This document shows positions 33,790 through 43,574 of a DNA stretch of 64,000 bases, one piece after another. Under the pieces are notes generated by a model, which saw only the letters and a program-made list of their open reading frames with translations, was not told the origin of the DNA and did not search any database. The stretch comes from Secundilactobacillus silagincola. GTDB lineage: Bacteria; Bacillota; Bacilli; Lactobacillales; Lactobacillaceae. Made by a program: the position numbers and the translations under genes. Within the stretch, counting starts at the first letter, position 1; every line of letters starts with the position of its first letter. The stretch covers positions 223,095 to 287,094 of the forward strand of contig NZ_BCMJ01000004.1 in the NCBI RefSeq assembly GCF_002583405.1. Direction: 5' to 3'.

Positions 33790-34947
33790 TTATTTAGATA
33801 GCCGCCGATGACTGACCAATACACAGCCAAGTGACAGTAACATGGCTAATCCCACGCATAAAAACAGCGCCTGATAGCTGAAATAGTCAATCATCAAACC
33901 ACCGAATAGCGGTCCGATTGCTCTGCCAAGCGAAATCGCCACGTTATACATACCTTGGTATTTTCCCTTACTGCCGTTTTCCGCTAGACCATCGATCCAA
34001 GCTGGCAAACCTGGAAACCCAATCATTTCACCAATCGTCAAAACAATCATAATGATCACAAAGGCTGAATATTGACTGGCAAAAATCAGGCCAAAAAACG
34101 ACAGGGCAAAAATTGAAACACCAAGTCCAACTTGCGTAGCTAATCGATGACCACTAAATAACCGGTTCATCAGTGGCTGTCCGAACACGATCAAAAAACC
34201 GTTCATGGTCCACAAGAAACTATAATCCTTAAACTGAATGTGCAGATTCGTCATGTGCACTGACAGAACGCTTTCCCAGAGTGAATAACTAGCGTAGATG
34301 GTAAAAACCATTATGCAGATCCACCAAATTGCTTGTAAGTTTAATTTTGGTACCTGCCCGTTTTCTTGACGCTCACTCTTTGTACTATTCACGTCAACTT
34401 TAAATTCAGTCAGCATGAGAACAAAAAGCAAGATGTAGCAGAGTGTTGTCACCGCAAAAACCAACGTCACACCATAATCCAGCAAATAACCTACCAGTAA
34501 CGTCCCGATGACAACACCAACGTTTAAAGCAATGTACATCAAGTTAAAAACTTTGCGGATCGACGTACTCTTGATGGTTGCGGCAAACGAATTGCCAACA
34601 GTCAAACTGATACCATCACCAAAGCCGACGATCACAAGCAGAATAGCAAAAATCGGCCATCCGTGGAAAAAGATCAGCAAAATCATTCCCACAAGTGATA
34701 TGCCAGCACCCAATATTCCCGTTAAGTACGGTGACCAACGATCAAACAAAACACCGCCAATGTAGTTACCCACCATCATCATTAACGACATGACCAGTAA
34801 CACGGCACCCGCAGTAGTGAGTGATTCCCCTAGCATTTTATTCATGTAAACCGTCGTTAGCGGCCACATAAACGCCGCACCGGTATTCAACATTAGGTTA
34901 GCAATGAATAATGAAGGTAAACGAACTTCTTTCCTAGTCGCAATCAT
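33790..34947 (-). CDS. MFS drug/metabolite exporter-like
   Basis: 385 residues, about 12 helices, of the drug:H+ antiporter 1 style (MdtG-like). The motif-A-like loop between helices 2 and 3 (YIGGVLFDRWSP) is visible. Its ATG overlaps the stop of the upstream quinone-oxidoreductase gene by four bases, so the two are translated together. Substrate not predictable. Confidence 0.82.
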   Translation of the reverse strand: MIATRKEVRLPSLFIANLMLNTGAAFMWPLTTVYMNKMLGESLTTAGAVLLVMSLMMMVGNYIGGVLFDRWSPYLTGILGAGISLVGMILLIFFHGWPIFAILLVIVGFGDGISLTVGNSFAATIKSTSIRKVFNLMYIALNVGVVIGTLLVGYLLDYGVTLVFAVTTLCYILLFVLMLTEFKVDVNSTKSERQENGQVPKLNLQAIWWICIMVFTIYASYSLWESVLSVHMTNLHIQFKDYSFLWTMNGFLIVFGQPLMNRLFSGHRLATQVGLGVSIFALSFFGLIFASQYSAFVIIMIVLTIGEMIGFPGLPAWIDGLAENGSKGKYQGMYNVAISLGRAIGPLFGGLMIDYFSYQALFLCVGLAMLLSLGCVLVSHRRLSK

Positions 34948-35972
34948 TTCTGATCGCTCCGACCCTCTGCTGATGCATTAAATTCACCCGTTAAGACAAG
35001 CTTACCGTGAACTTTGCCTTGGCTGACCAGTTTGTGAGCTTGAGTCAAACTCTTTGCGTTGATCCCATCCGTTAAAACTTTAGTGAGCGTGGAAGTCAAA
35101 ACGCCTTGATCAAGCAGATGGGCAATCAACTGCAAGGTCTTCCCCTGACTATTAACGTTATAATCCGCATCGCTTTTTGCAAACATGTACTCCCAGTCAA
35201 AACTGGCAGCTTTATTTTTAATTTTGTATAGCGGTAAATCCACCGGACTACCGACGATTGAGCCAATGTGCCCAAATGGTTTCACTAGTTCAGCAGCTAA
35301 GTCAAAGTAATCTGCGGGATTATATAAAATGGCAATACCATCAAGTGACGTATAGCCTAAATCGTGAATGCTCTTTAACAGATCACCATGGTAATCTAAG
35401 GGGTGATCGACTTTATTTTGTTTTAGCCAATCAAAATGTTTAGGACTGCTAGTCGCCAGAACGGTGATACCAGCCCAGTGTGCCAACTGCGTCATGATGG
35501 AACCAACGCCGCCAGCACCGTTGATAATTAGTAGGGTGCGTTTTTGATTCTGGTTAGCCTTACCCACAAACTGCATTTTTTCAAACAACAGCTCATAAGC
35601 AGTTAAAGCTGTCAGTGGCATGGCAGCAATCTCGGCTGCAGTTAATGACCGTGGCGCTAGACTGGCAAGCCGTTCATCAACCAACTGGTACTCAGCATCG
35701 GCACCAGCAACCTGAGAACTGCCGGCATAAAAAATTCGGTCGCCAACTTTGAACTTGGTAACCTCTTTACCCGTTTCAACCACTTTGCCGACTGCATCAT
35801 AACCCAGTATTTTGGGCGCAGTAGCTTCGTTAACCGCCTCTTTCAGCTTAGTATCTACTGGGTTAACCGATACCGCATCCACCTGAACCAACACTTGATT
35901 AGAGTTTGCGATGGGTTTTGGTAACGTGAAATTAATTAACTGCTGATCTGCAGTTACGCCAATAGCTTTCAT
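34944..35972 (-). CDS. Zinc-type medium-chain dehydrogenase (quinone oxidoreductase-like)
   Basis: 342 residues. GroES-like N-terminal domain with VSVNPVDTKLKEA, GYDAVGKVVETGKEV and VGDRIFYAG, then a Rossmann domain with INGAGGVGSIMTQLA near 155. The zinc ligands of true alcohol dehydrogenases are absent, so an NADPH:quinone or enoyl reductase role is more likely than alcohol oxidation. GGGAG lies 9 bases before ATG 35972. In operon with the MFS gene, which suggests detoxification of a reactive carbonyl or quinone, but this is inference. Confidence 0.85.
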   Translation of the reverse strand: MKAIGVTADQQLINFTLPKPIANSNQVLVQVDAVSVNPVDTKLKEAVNEATAPKILGYDAVGKVVETGKEVTKFKVGDRIFYAGSSQVAGADAEYQLVDERLASLAPRSLTAAEIAAMPLTALTAYELLFEKMQFVGKANQNQKRTLLIINGAGGVGSIMTQLAHWAGITVLATSSPKHFDWLKQNKVDHPLDYHGDLLKSIHDLGYTSLDGIAILYNPADYFDLAAELVKPFGHIGSIVGSPVDLPLYKIKNKAASFDWEYMFAKSDADYNVNSQGKTLQLIAHLLDQGVLTSTLTKVLTDGINAKSLTQAHKLVSQGKVHGKLVLTGEFNASAEGRSDQK

Positions 35973-36072
35973 AATGTATACGCTCCCCTCTAATTTCTTG
36001 ACCTAAACTGATTGTACCAAACAAAGGCGTGTAAGCAAGTAATTAGGGAGCTGGCGTGGACTACCTGGTACA

Positions 36073-36116
36073 ACAAATAAGCACCATCCCGTTTTGTCGG
36101 AATGGTGCTTATTTGT
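36073..36116. terminator. Terminator
   Basis: Hairpin ACAAATAAGCACCATCC / GGAATGGTGCTTATTTGT just after the secreted-protein gene, without a long T-run but strong. Confidence 0.7.
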
Positions 36117-36129
36117 ACACTCTTATTGT

Positions 36130-36909
36130 TTATTGTAACTTAAATGTATAGTGTCCAGCTGGTGCTTTACCAACTGAAGTGTTAATTACTTGGTTCTTGC
36201 TGTTTACCAGTACAAATTGCTTCTTGCTGCTAAAGCGCATGTAGAAGGTCGCTTTGGCACCGCCCTTAGCACTGGCACTGATCTTCCAGAAGCTAGGTGT
36301 CTTAGCATCAACGCTGTAACGTGCATTCTTCAAAACGTGAGTTGATTTCTTACCTTGGTAAGTATATTCATTCAAACCAGTTTTTTGACTGAAAGTAAAC
36401 TTCATCGTCCAGCCTTTGTTACTGGTTGACTTCCAAGTACCTGTTGGTGTGCTTGGTGTATTTGATTTTGAAGTCGTCTTTGAAGTCGTCTTTGAAGATG
36501 TCGTTTTCTTGGTTGAAGTAGTCTTCTTAGTCGTAGTCTTTGATGACGCAGTTGCTTGAACCGTCATGATTCGGTAGAAGTAATGCCCATTAGAAGCCTT
36601 GGCGTAAACGTAAAGTTTGGTACCTGCCTTTTGCTTAGCTGGTAACTTCACAGTGTATTTACCGGTAGTTTTAGATGCTGTTGAACTGGCAATTTGTTTC
36701 TTCTTGCTGTTTTCAACAGTGATCTTAACACCCTTGCTGGCCTTACCTGATACTGATGTTGAACTTGAGTAAATTTTGTTGATTGACAGGCTAGGACTGC
36801 CCGCAACAACAGTTGTCTTAGCTGATGCTTGAGTCTGCGTCATGGCGCCAGCTCCTAGCAAGCTAAATGCAGCAATTAAGCTACCTGATAAAACGACTAA
36901 TTTCTTCAT
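36130..36909 (-). CDS. Secreted protein with Ig-like and low-complexity regions
   Basis: 259 residues: signal peptide (cleavage near ASA, residue 30), an Ig-like bacterial domain (about 38-120; SVSGKASKGVKITVENSKKK and TTGKYTVKLPA), a Thr/Ser/Lys linker built from TSK/TTS repeats (about 122-152), and a C-terminal 100-residue beta-rich domain (TWKSTSNKGWTMKFTFSQ... FKLQ). No sortase motif or lipobox, so it is released or held non-covalently by its basic charge. Function unknown. GGAGAG lies 10 bases before ATG 36909. Single gene. Confidence 0.8.
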   Translation of the reverse strand: MKKLVVLSGSLIAAFSLLGAGAMTQTQASAKTTVVAGSPSLSINKIYSSSTSVSGKASKGVKITVENSKKKQIASSTASKTTGKYTVKLPAKQKAGTKLYVYAKASNGHYFYRIMTVQATASSKTTTKKTTSTKKTTSSKTTSKTTSKSNTPSTPTGTWKSTSNKGWTMKFTFSQKTGLNEYTYQGKKSTHVLKNARYSVDAKTPSFWKISASAKGGAKATFYMRFSSKKQFVLVNSKNQVINTSVGKAPAGHYTFKLQ

Positions 36910-37109
36910 TTGAGTCTCTCCTTGTGTATATTCGCTTTAACTAGCGAATTCTAATAGCATTGACGAGTATAACCTCTTCGCCACTAGGTTGCTAGTGATT
37001 ATTAAAAGGTTTTAGGAGTTTTTAATATCTTTTTGAAAACGGCGACACCCCTTGTCCCATTTACTAGTATCAAATACCCAAAAGGGGCAAGGCAAATAAA
37101 GGTATTTCT

Positions 37110-37137
37110 TTTACCAGATTAAGAAACGTTGTATAAT
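37110..37137 (+). promoter_or_regulatory. Promoter of the LacI-family gene
   Basis: -35 TTTACC (37110-37115) and -10 TATAAT (37132-37137), 16 bases apart. The repeated TTTAATTCG/TTTAATTTG tract at 37148-37172 could be an autoregulatory operator. Confidence 0.6.
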
Positions 37138-37198
37138 AATAGCAAATGTTTAATTCGTTTAATTTGTTTAATTATTTTTTAGAAAGCGTGGCCTGCAA

Positions 37199-38236
37199 AT
37201 GCCAACTATTAGAGAAATTGCAAAACTGGCTAATGTCTCCCCTGGAACGGTTTCACGGGCATTAAATCCAAACAAAAAACAAGCAGTTGCCTCTGAAACA
37301 ATCGAAAAAGTTAAAAAGATTGCTGCCGAAGTTGGCTATGAGCCAGTTCAGCACAAAGAGACCAGTCAGCACGTATTGACGTGCGCTCTGATTACAACAC
37401 TAACATTGCAAGAAGAAACCGAAGATGAATATTGGCACTTCATCCGAAAGGGAATTTACGAAACCGCCGCCAAAGAGTCAGTTGCCATTCAAAACATTTT
37501 TCGAATTCAAAACGGTATCAAACCAAATGTTGTTGCCGACTTTGATGCTGTTATCATCTTAGGTTCGCTGTCCTCAAACGCCATCATGCGGTTTAAGGCC
37601 TACAACAAAAATATCGTCATCATTGACGATGTCAAAAGCGATGACAGTCATGTTGATACCATCGGCACTAATTTATATGCTTTAACACGCATGGCTTTGG
37701 ATAAGTTAAGTGCAGATACTGATGGTCCAATCGCGTTTATTGGCGGTAACCGCTTAGAATTAAGGAGTAACGGTTCGGTTGAACAAGTCGTCGATGATCC
37801 ACGCACATCGGCTTACCACGATTGGGCGGCAATCAAGCGGCAGAAAGAATTACTTAAATTAACGTCTTGGTCCAGCCAGGCGGGCTTAACAGCAGTTGAA
37901 GCATTATTATCTGAATCTCAGACAAAAATTGGTGCGTTACTAGTTGCCTCTGACCCACTAGCTATTGGTGTGATGAAGGGTCTGCGGGAACAAAACATCA
38001 TGCCTGGTAAGGATATATCGATCATTAGTTTTGATGGTATTAAACTAGCCTCGTTTCTAACGCCAGTGTTAACAAGCATATGGCTACCGAAAGAAGAACT
38101 CGGCATTACCGCTATTAATCAAATCAAAAATCTAGTCACCACGAATCGTGACTGGTCAGTTCGAACTGAAATACCCGGAAGATTAGGAACAGGCGACACT
38201 TACCCTATTCGTGAAAAAACAGAAAATGAGTTATAG
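37199..38236 (+). CDS. LacI-family repressor of alpha-galactoside genes
   Basis: 345 residues: N-terminal LacI helix-turn-helix (TIREIAKLANVSPGTVSRAL, residues 3-22), hinge, and a periplasmic-binding-like sugar domain, with SIISFDGIKLASFLTPVLTSI near the C-terminus. The GalR/MsmR style and the adjacent transporter and alpha-galactosidase suggest control by a melibiose/raffinose-type inducer. The ribosome site is weak, which fits low expression. A terminator separates it from the transporter gene, so the downstream genes use their own promoter. Confidence 0.87.
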   Translation: MPTIREIAKLANVSPGTVSRALNPNKKQAVASETIEKVKKIAAEVGYEPVQHKETSQHVLTCALITTLTLQEETEDEYWHFIRKGIYETAAKESVAIQNIFRIQNGIKPNVVADFDAVIILGSLSSNAIMRFKAYNKNIVIIDDVKSDDSHVDTIGTNLYALTRMALDKLSADTDGPIAFIGGNRLELRSNGSVEQVVDDPRTSAYHDWAAIKRQKELLKLTSWSSQAGLTAVEALLSESQTKIGALLVASDPLAIGVMKGLREQNIMPGKDISIISFDGIKLASFLTPVLTSIWLPKEELGITAINQIKNLVTTNRDWSVRTEIPGRLGTGDTYPIREKTENEL

Positions 38237-38252
38237 AAACAAGAGATTATCT

Positions 38253-38290
38253 AAAAGGCTTGAAGTTAACCATTTGCTTCGGCCTTTTTT
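38253..38290 (+). terminator. Terminator of the regulator gene
   Basis: AAAAGGCTTGAAG / CTTCGGCCTTTTTT hairpin with a T-run. Confidence 0.85.
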
Positions 38291-38343
38291 AATGCTATCC
38301 AGTATGTTGGCTGCCAATAAGAGAACCCTCAAATTAAGTTTAA

Positions 38344-38420
38344 TAAACTTGTTTAAAATACAATGCAATAAATAATAAATTTAATAAATATTATTGACAT
38401 TTCGTTTGAAAACGCTTACT
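38344..38420 (+). promoter_or_regulatory. Operator-like repeat and cre site before the transporter gene
   Basis: TAAACTTGTTTA at 38344-38355 has symmetric arms TAAAC/GTTTA suitable for the adjacent LacI regulator. TGAAAACGCTTACT at 38407-38420 is a good cre match. TTGACA-like TTGACATT at about 38394 may be the -35, with the cre site lying inside the spacer or over the start. Predicts dual control by inducer and CcpA. Confidence 0.6.
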
Positions 38421-38467
38421 TTTAGAAATGTAGATACTTACTTTTAACTTTATTAGGAGGCTTTTTC

Positions 38468-40420
38468 ATGGCAGACACTACGATGTCACCGTCAGACAAG
38501 CGTAAACGAATCACGTCCAGACTATCTTATTCGTTTGGTGCATTTGGGCATGATATGTTTTATGCAACATTATCAACTTATTTCATTATGTTTGTTACTT
38601 CTCATTTATTTGATAAGAGCAGTGGCGGACAAAACGCTCGGATGATTGGCTATATTACAACCATCATCATGATTTTAAGATTCGTTGAATTAGTGATCGA
38701 TCCGTTCATTGGCAACACCATTGATAACACGAATACCCGGTGGGGTCACTTTAAACCCTGGGTGGTCACAGGTGGAACGGTTGGTTCCGTGATGTTAATC
38801 ATCCTGTTTACTAATATGGGAGGCTTAAACGTTTCCAACCCGATTTTATATTTAATCTTATTCGCGGTTTTCTATATCACGATGGATATTTTTTATTCGT
38901 TTAAAGACGTTGGCTTCTGGTCAATGATCCCAGCGATCTCCTTTGATTCCGCTGAACGTGAAAAAACAGCTACCTTCGCTCGTGTTGGCTCTAACATTGG
39001 TGCTAACATCGTCGGAATCATCGTTATGCCACTTGTATTATTCTTCTCCGTTAACTCTAACAACGGTCAAGGTGATAACCGAGGCTGGTTCTTCTTCGCC
39101 GTAATCATTGGCTTAACTTCTTGGATTTCAGCAATCGCTGTTGGCTTAGGCACTAAGGAAAAACATTCTGAATTACGTGAAAACAAAGAAAAAACGACCT
39201 TCAAAGGTGTCTTCAAAGTTTTGTTGAGTAACGATCAATTAATGTGGATGGCATTAACTTACTGCTTATATACAACAGGCATCGCTATTTTGAACTCACT
39301 CGAACTATATTACTTTACGTATATCTTGGGGAAGCCTGCTGAGTTTAGTTTTTTGGCTTCGTTAAATGCAATTATTGGGATTTTCTCAGTATTGACCTTC
39401 CCTTCATTGGCACAAAAGTTTAGTCGTCGACGCGTATTCTTCCTCTCAATTATCGTCATGCTATTTGGGGTTTTGCTATTCTTCTTTGCCGGCAGTTCAT
39501 TACCATTAGTTCTAACCGCCGCTGTTTTGTTCTACGTTCCTCAAACCTTGATCTTCTTAGTTGTACTGATGATTTTATCTGATTCCGTTGAATATGGACA
39601 ACTAAAGAATGGGCACCGAGACGAGTCGCTGACCCTTTCAGTTCGGCCATTATTAGATAAATTTGGTGGTGCCGTTTCTAACGGTGTGGTTGGTTTAACT
39701 GCCGTTTGGGCCGGGATGACCAGTGGTGCATCTGCTAGTGATATCACAACACATGGTCAAATGGTCTTTAAATTAATGATGTTTGGTGTACCTGCCATTC
39801 TCATTCTGCTTGGCACATTTACTTTTTGGAAGAAAGTAACGCTTGATGAAAAAGAACACGCGGAAATTGTGGATGAACTAGAAAAAACTTGGCACCAGCA
39901 TTTGAGTAGTGATGACGAATCAATGAGTCAAATTCGTCAGGATGTCGATAGTCAGACACTATCATACACTGCACCAGTTGATGGTGAATTAGTTTCTCTA
40001 AACGGCGTTGGCGAAACCAACTTTGCCAGTGGCAAGATGGGTAAAGGATTTGCCATCAAACCAAGTGATGGTCACGTTTATGCACCCTTTGACGGTGTGA
40101 TCGAAGCGACCTTCCCTACTCGGCATGCGGTTGGTTTAAAAGCTGCAAATGGTACGCTTAGTCTGATTCACATTGGTGTGGATACAGTGAAAATGCGTGG
40201 AACTGGTTTTGTCAGTCAAATTAAGAAGGGGCAAACCGTTAAACAAGGCGACTTGTTGATTGAATTTTCACCACTGATTTTGAAAAAAGCTGGCTATGAT
40301 GATACTGTGATGGCCGTAATTACCAATGGTGATAAGATTAGCGACTTCACTTATTTGAAGCAAAGTGGCAGTGTTAAACATGGCGACGAAGTTCTGAACC
40401 TCTCCGCTCCTACCGAATAA
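38468..40420 (+). CDS. GPH-family galactoside transporter with EIIA domain (LacS/RafP type)
   Basis: 650 residues: 12 membrane helices (to about 460), characteristic GPH start LSYSFGAFGHDMFYATLSTYF and motif RFVELVIDPFIGNTIDNT, and a C-terminal PTS EIIA-glucose-like domain (about 500-640) with the phospho-acceptor His568 in LIHIGVD. Phosphorylation of that domain by HPr would tune transport. It imports a galactoside, here probably raffinose or melibiose because an alpha-galactosidase follows 53 bases later. AGGAGG lies 8 bases before ATG 38468. Confidence 0.92.
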   Translation: MADTTMSPSDKRKRITSRLSYSFGAFGHDMFYATLSTYFIMFVTSHLFDKSSGGQNARMIGYITTIIMILRFVELVIDPFIGNTIDNTNTRWGHFKPWVVTGGTVGSVMLIILFTNMGGLNVSNPILYLILFAVFYITMDIFYSFKDVGFWSMIPAISFDSAEREKTATFARVGSNIGANIVGIIVMPLVLFFSVNSNNGQGDNRGWFFFAVIIGLTSWISAIAVGLGTKEKHSELRENKEKTTFKGVFKVLLSNDQLMWMALTYCLYTTGIAILNSLELYYFTYILGKPAEFSFLASLNAIIGIFSVLTFPSLAQKFSRRRVFFLSIIVMLFGVLLFFFAGSSLPLVLTAAVLFYVPQTLIFLVVLMILSDSVEYGQLKNGHRDESLTLSVRPLLDKFGGAVSNGVVGLTAVWAGMTSGASASDITTHGQMVFKLMMFGVPAILILLGTFTFWKKVTLDEKEHAEIVDELEKTWHQHLSSDDESMSQIRQDVDSQTLSYTAPVDGELVSLNGVGETNFASGKMGKGFAIKPSDGHVYAPFDGVIEATFPTRHAVGLKAANGTLSLIHIGVDTVKMRGTGFVSQIKKGQTVKQGDLLIEFSPLILKKAGYDDTVMAVITNGDKISDFTYLKQSGSVKHGDEVLNLSAPTE

Positions 40421-40473
40421 GCCATTTAAATCACTTAACCTCTAGGTAATTCATTAGAAAGGAAGCTTAACGC

Positions 40474-42687
40474 ATGGCAATCTTTGTTAATGACAACGTA
40501 TTTCACTTGCAAACGGCAAATATGAGCTACATCTTTTATGTCATGTCGAATGGCGAACTGGGTCAGCTATACTGCGGCAAGCAAATCCCGGTTAAAGCAA
40601 ACTATGTTAACTTAAGTACACGTGAAGAACGCGGCTCAATGCCCGCTCTATCACTTGATCAGCCCGATTTTCAACTGGAAATGCTCAAGCAGGAGTATGC
40701 GGATCTGGGTACTGGTGATTTTAGGTATCCTGCTTATCAAGTAGAGGAAGCAAACGGCAGTCGGATTTCTGAATTCAGGTTTAGTAAATATGAACTGACA
40801 GCTGGAAAGAAACGCTTACCAGACATGCCATCGACCTTTGATGACACCAGCGACGCTTCTCAGACATTAACTATTGTTCTAACTGATAAAGTGACGGCAA
40901 TGACTTTAAAACTGAACTACACTATCTTTCCGCATCAGGACATTCTGGTACGTAGCAGCAAATTTGAAAATAATGGTCAGCAGCCGGTAACTCTGACGGC
41001 CGCTTACAGCAGCGAACTGGATTTACCAGATGCCTCATACGATATGATTCAGTTTTCAGGTGCTTGGACCCGGGAACGTCAGCTGATTCGGACACCATTA
41101 CGAAGTGGCGTTCAAAGTATCAGCAGTTTGCGTTACGCATCCAGCCACCAGCAAAACCCGTTCTTCATCTTAGCAAGACCACAGACAACTGATGACCAGG
41201 GAGAAGCATTCGGTTTCAACCTGATTTACTCTGGTAATTTTATGGATCAAGTTGAAGTTGATCACTATGATACCACCCGGATTTTAGTTGGCATCAATCC
41301 AAACGAGTTTTCTTGGCAAATTGATGCTGGCAAAACATTCCAAACTCCGGAAGCAATCATGAGTTATACGTCAAACGGGATGAATCAATTGAGTCAGCAA
41401 ATGGCAGATTTCTATCAGAAACACTTGGTTAACCCCCGCTTCGCGCAGAAGCAGCGACCAATCGTAATCAATAACTGGGAAGCCACTTACTTCGATTTTG
41501 ATGAAGAAAAACTGCTAAAAATTGTGAAAAAAGCGAAGCAGCTTGGCATTGAAATGTTTGTCCTCGACGATGGCTGGTACGGCCACCGGAATAATGACCG
41601 GAGTTCACTGGGCGACTGGTTCGAAAACCCGAAGAAATTTCCGAAGGGTTTAGCGCACTTAGTCACCCAGGTCCACGACATGGACATGAAATTTGGCTTG
41701 TGGTTTGAGCCAGAAATGATTTCCATGGACAGCACGCTCTACACCCAGCATCCAGACTGGTTGATTGCCGCTCCTAATCGGCAAAAGACACCTAGCCGCA
41801 ACCAGTTTGTTTTAGATTTAAGCCGTCCTGAAGTTGTCGATTACGTTTTCCAGATGGTAGGTAATATGATCAAGAAAACGGGCTTAGACTATATTAAATG
41901 GGACATGAACCGAAACATTACTGATATGTTTGGTCAAAAATTGCCACCTCATCAGCAACAGGAAATGGGCCATCGGTATATGTTAGGTGTTTATCAGCTA
42001 TACGAACGTGTGACTACCGCCTTTCCAGACGTTTTAATCGAGTCTTGTGCAGCCGGTGGCGGTCGTTATGACCTAGGCATGATGTATTATGCACCGCAAG
42101 CATGGGTCAGCGATGATACCGATGCCGTTGAGCGATTAAAGATTCAGTTTGGAACTTCATACGGCTACCCTCAAACTATGATGGGCGCTCATGTTTCAGC
42201 AGTACCTAACGAACAAACGGGACGAAAAACGCCATTTGATACTAGAGGAAACGTCGCCTTCTTTGGCGACTTGGGCTATGAACTCGACATTACCAAGCTG
42301 ACTGAAGAGGAACAGCAACAGGTCGCCTCACAAGTTGCTTTTTACAAACAATACCGGCAGTTATTCCAATTTGGCAAGTTTTATCGAATTGATAGCCCCT
42401 TCGAAAAACAAGGCAATATCGTCAGTTGGGAAGTCGTCAGTGCGGATCAGCAAAAGGCCGTTGCTGGCTGGTATCAAATCTTGAACCATCCTAACGGTCC
42501 ATACCAACGGTTGAAGTTTCGGGGATTGATTCCTGATCAGTTATATACCGTCAATCAATTAACGGAACAGTTTTATGGCGCTGAATTAATGAACGCCGGC
42601 CTAATGCTTCACCCTGACGCGATGCAAGGCGCTTCAGAGGGTGATTTTAAGTCACAGCTCTTTATGGTTAACGCAGTCAAAGACTAA
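40474..42687 (+). CDS. aga: Alpha-galactosidase, GH36
   Basis: Cytoplasmic hydrolase of 737 residues releasing galactose from melibiose, raffinose and stachyose. The N-terminal beta-sandwich (to about 330) precedes the TIM barrel with WEATYFDFDEEKL, FVLDDGWYG, the nucleophile D477 in YIKWDMNRN, ESCAAGGGRYD and the acid/base D547 in WVSDDTD. Length fits the tetrameric GH36 subgroup I. GAAAGGAAG lies upstream of ATG 40474. Same operon as the transporter; ends at a strong terminator. Confidence 0.95.
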   Translation: MAIFVNDNVFHLQTANMSYIFYVMSNGELGQLYCGKQIPVKANYVNLSTREERGSMPALSLDQPDFQLEMLKQEYADLGTGDFRYPAYQVEEANGSRISEFRFSKYELTAGKKRLPDMPSTFDDTSDASQTLTIVLTDKVTAMTLKLNYTIFPHQDILVRSSKFENNGQQPVTLTAAYSSELDLPDASYDMIQFSGAWTRERQLIRTPLRSGVQSISSLRYASSHQQNPFFILARPQTTDDQGEAFGFNLIYSGNFMDQVEVDHYDTTRILVGINPNEFSWQIDAGKTFQTPEAIMSYTSNGMNQLSQQMADFYQKHLVNPRFAQKQRPIVINNWEATYFDFDEEKLLKIVKKAKQLGIEMFVLDDGWYGHRNNDRSSLGDWFENPKKFPKGLAHLVTQVHDMDMKFGLWFEPEMISMDSTLYTQHPDWLIAAPNRQKTPSRNQFVLDLSRPEVVDYVFQMVGNMIKKTGLDYIKWDMNRNITDMFGQKLPPHQQQEMGHRYMLGVYQLYERVTTAFPDVLIESCAAGGGRYDLGMMYYAPQAWVSDDTDAVERLKIQFGTSYGYPQTMMGAHVSAVPNEQTGRKTPFDTRGNVAFFGDLGYELDITKLTEEEQQQVASQVAFYKQYRQLFQFGKFYRIDSPFEKQGNIVSWEVVSADQQKAVAGWYQILNHPNGPYQRLKFRGLIPDQLYTVNQLTEQFYGAELMNAGLMLHPDAMQGASEGDFKSQLFMVNAVKD

Positions 42688-42691
42688 TAGC

Positions 42692-42753
42692 AACTAAAAA
42701 CGGCTAGTCATCGGTTTCCGGAATGGGAATCGATGACTAGCCGTTTTTTAGTT
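42692..42753. terminator. Bidirectional terminator
   Basis: Long hairpin AACTAAAAACGGCTAGTCATCG / CGATGACTAGCCGTTTTTTAGTT between the alpha-galactosidase gene and the convergent aromatic operon. Confidence 0.92.
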
Positions 42754-42783
42754 ACCTTTGCAAATCCATTATCCGCACCAAAA

Positions 42784-43035
42784 TTACTTCACCAACGTTA
42801 TTCGATACTGCCGTCCATTAGCCTCAAAGGGTTCGGAAATTAACTGATCAGGTTTAAAATACACTTCAATTTTTTGATACACTTTACCATCGCTGTCTAC
42901 TAGCTCTAGGTGAACACCATACTGATTTTCTCGAAATGGGCTTTTATTGACCAGATAATTGATCCCCGTCCCATCACTGTAACGCTGACGCTTCATCTGG
43001 TCCAATTTAGCTAACGAAATACTAATTAATTCCAT
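42784..43035 (-). CDS. Small conserved-looking protein at the end of the aro operon
   Basis: 83 residues, no signal peptide or membrane segment. A compact beta-rich composition with YGVHLELVDSDGKVYQKIEVYFKPDQL suggests a small single domain. It follows aroK by 11 bases, so it is co-transcribed with the aromatic genes, but I do not recognise the family and see no obvious catalytic motif. A small regulator or stability partner would be possible; this is only inferred from position. Confidence 0.65.
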   Translation of the reverse strand: MELISISLAKLDQMKRQRYSDGTGINYLVNKSPFRENQYGVHLELVDSDGKVYQKIEVYFKPDQLISEPFEANGRQYRITLVK

Positions 43036-43046
43036 CTTGAAATCAC

Positions 43047-43574
43047 CTATACGGCATCATGACTGTCACTTGTCAAATGAGCGCTTGCTAAAATGGCATC
43101 GACAACTTCGGCTGGTGTCAGATCATCCGTATCAATTTCCACATCGCTCACTTCATGGTACCTGGCATCCCGCTTTTGTTTCAGACCAAGTAAGCCATCG
43201 ACACCAAGTTCTTTGACTAACGGTCGTTGCCCATCATCCGATAGCCGGGATAAAACCGTCTCCGGCTTAACGTTGAGTAGAATAACTGGCACATCGCTTT
43301 TACGTAACAGCTCATAGTTCGCCGTTTGAATCGGTGTCCCGCCGCCCGTCGATAAAATGCCTTTACTATTCACAAGCGTGTCAGCTAAAACATCGTGTTC
43401 CAGTTGGCGAAAGGCAGTCTCGCCTTCATCGTCAAAAATTTGTTGAATTGTTTTGCCAGCACGTTCCACAATCACGTCATCCAAATCCCGATGAGTGAGG
43501 TGCAGCCGTTGGGCTAACAGCTCGCCGACAGTGGTTTTGCCGCTACCCATGAAACCAACTAAAATCGCTCTCAT
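43047..43574 (-). CDS. aroK: Shikimate kinase
   Basis: Phosphorylates shikimate to shikimate-3-phosphate. 175 residues with Walker A GFMGSGKTT at 7-15, the shikimate-binding RDLDDVI and STGGGTPI, and the lid region with DDGQRPLV. Its ATG overlaps the tyrA stop by four bases. Part of the aroQ-aroC-aroA-tyrA-aroK operon. Confidence 0.95.
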   Translation of the reverse strand: MRAILVGFMGSGKTTVGELLAQRLHLTHRDLDDVIVERAGKTIQQIFDDEGETAFRQLEHDVLADTLVNSKGILSTGGGTPIQTANYELLRKSDVPVILLNVKPETVLSRLSDDGQRPLVKELGVDGLLGLKQKRDARYHEVSDVEIDTDDLTPAEVVDAILASAHLTSDSHDAV

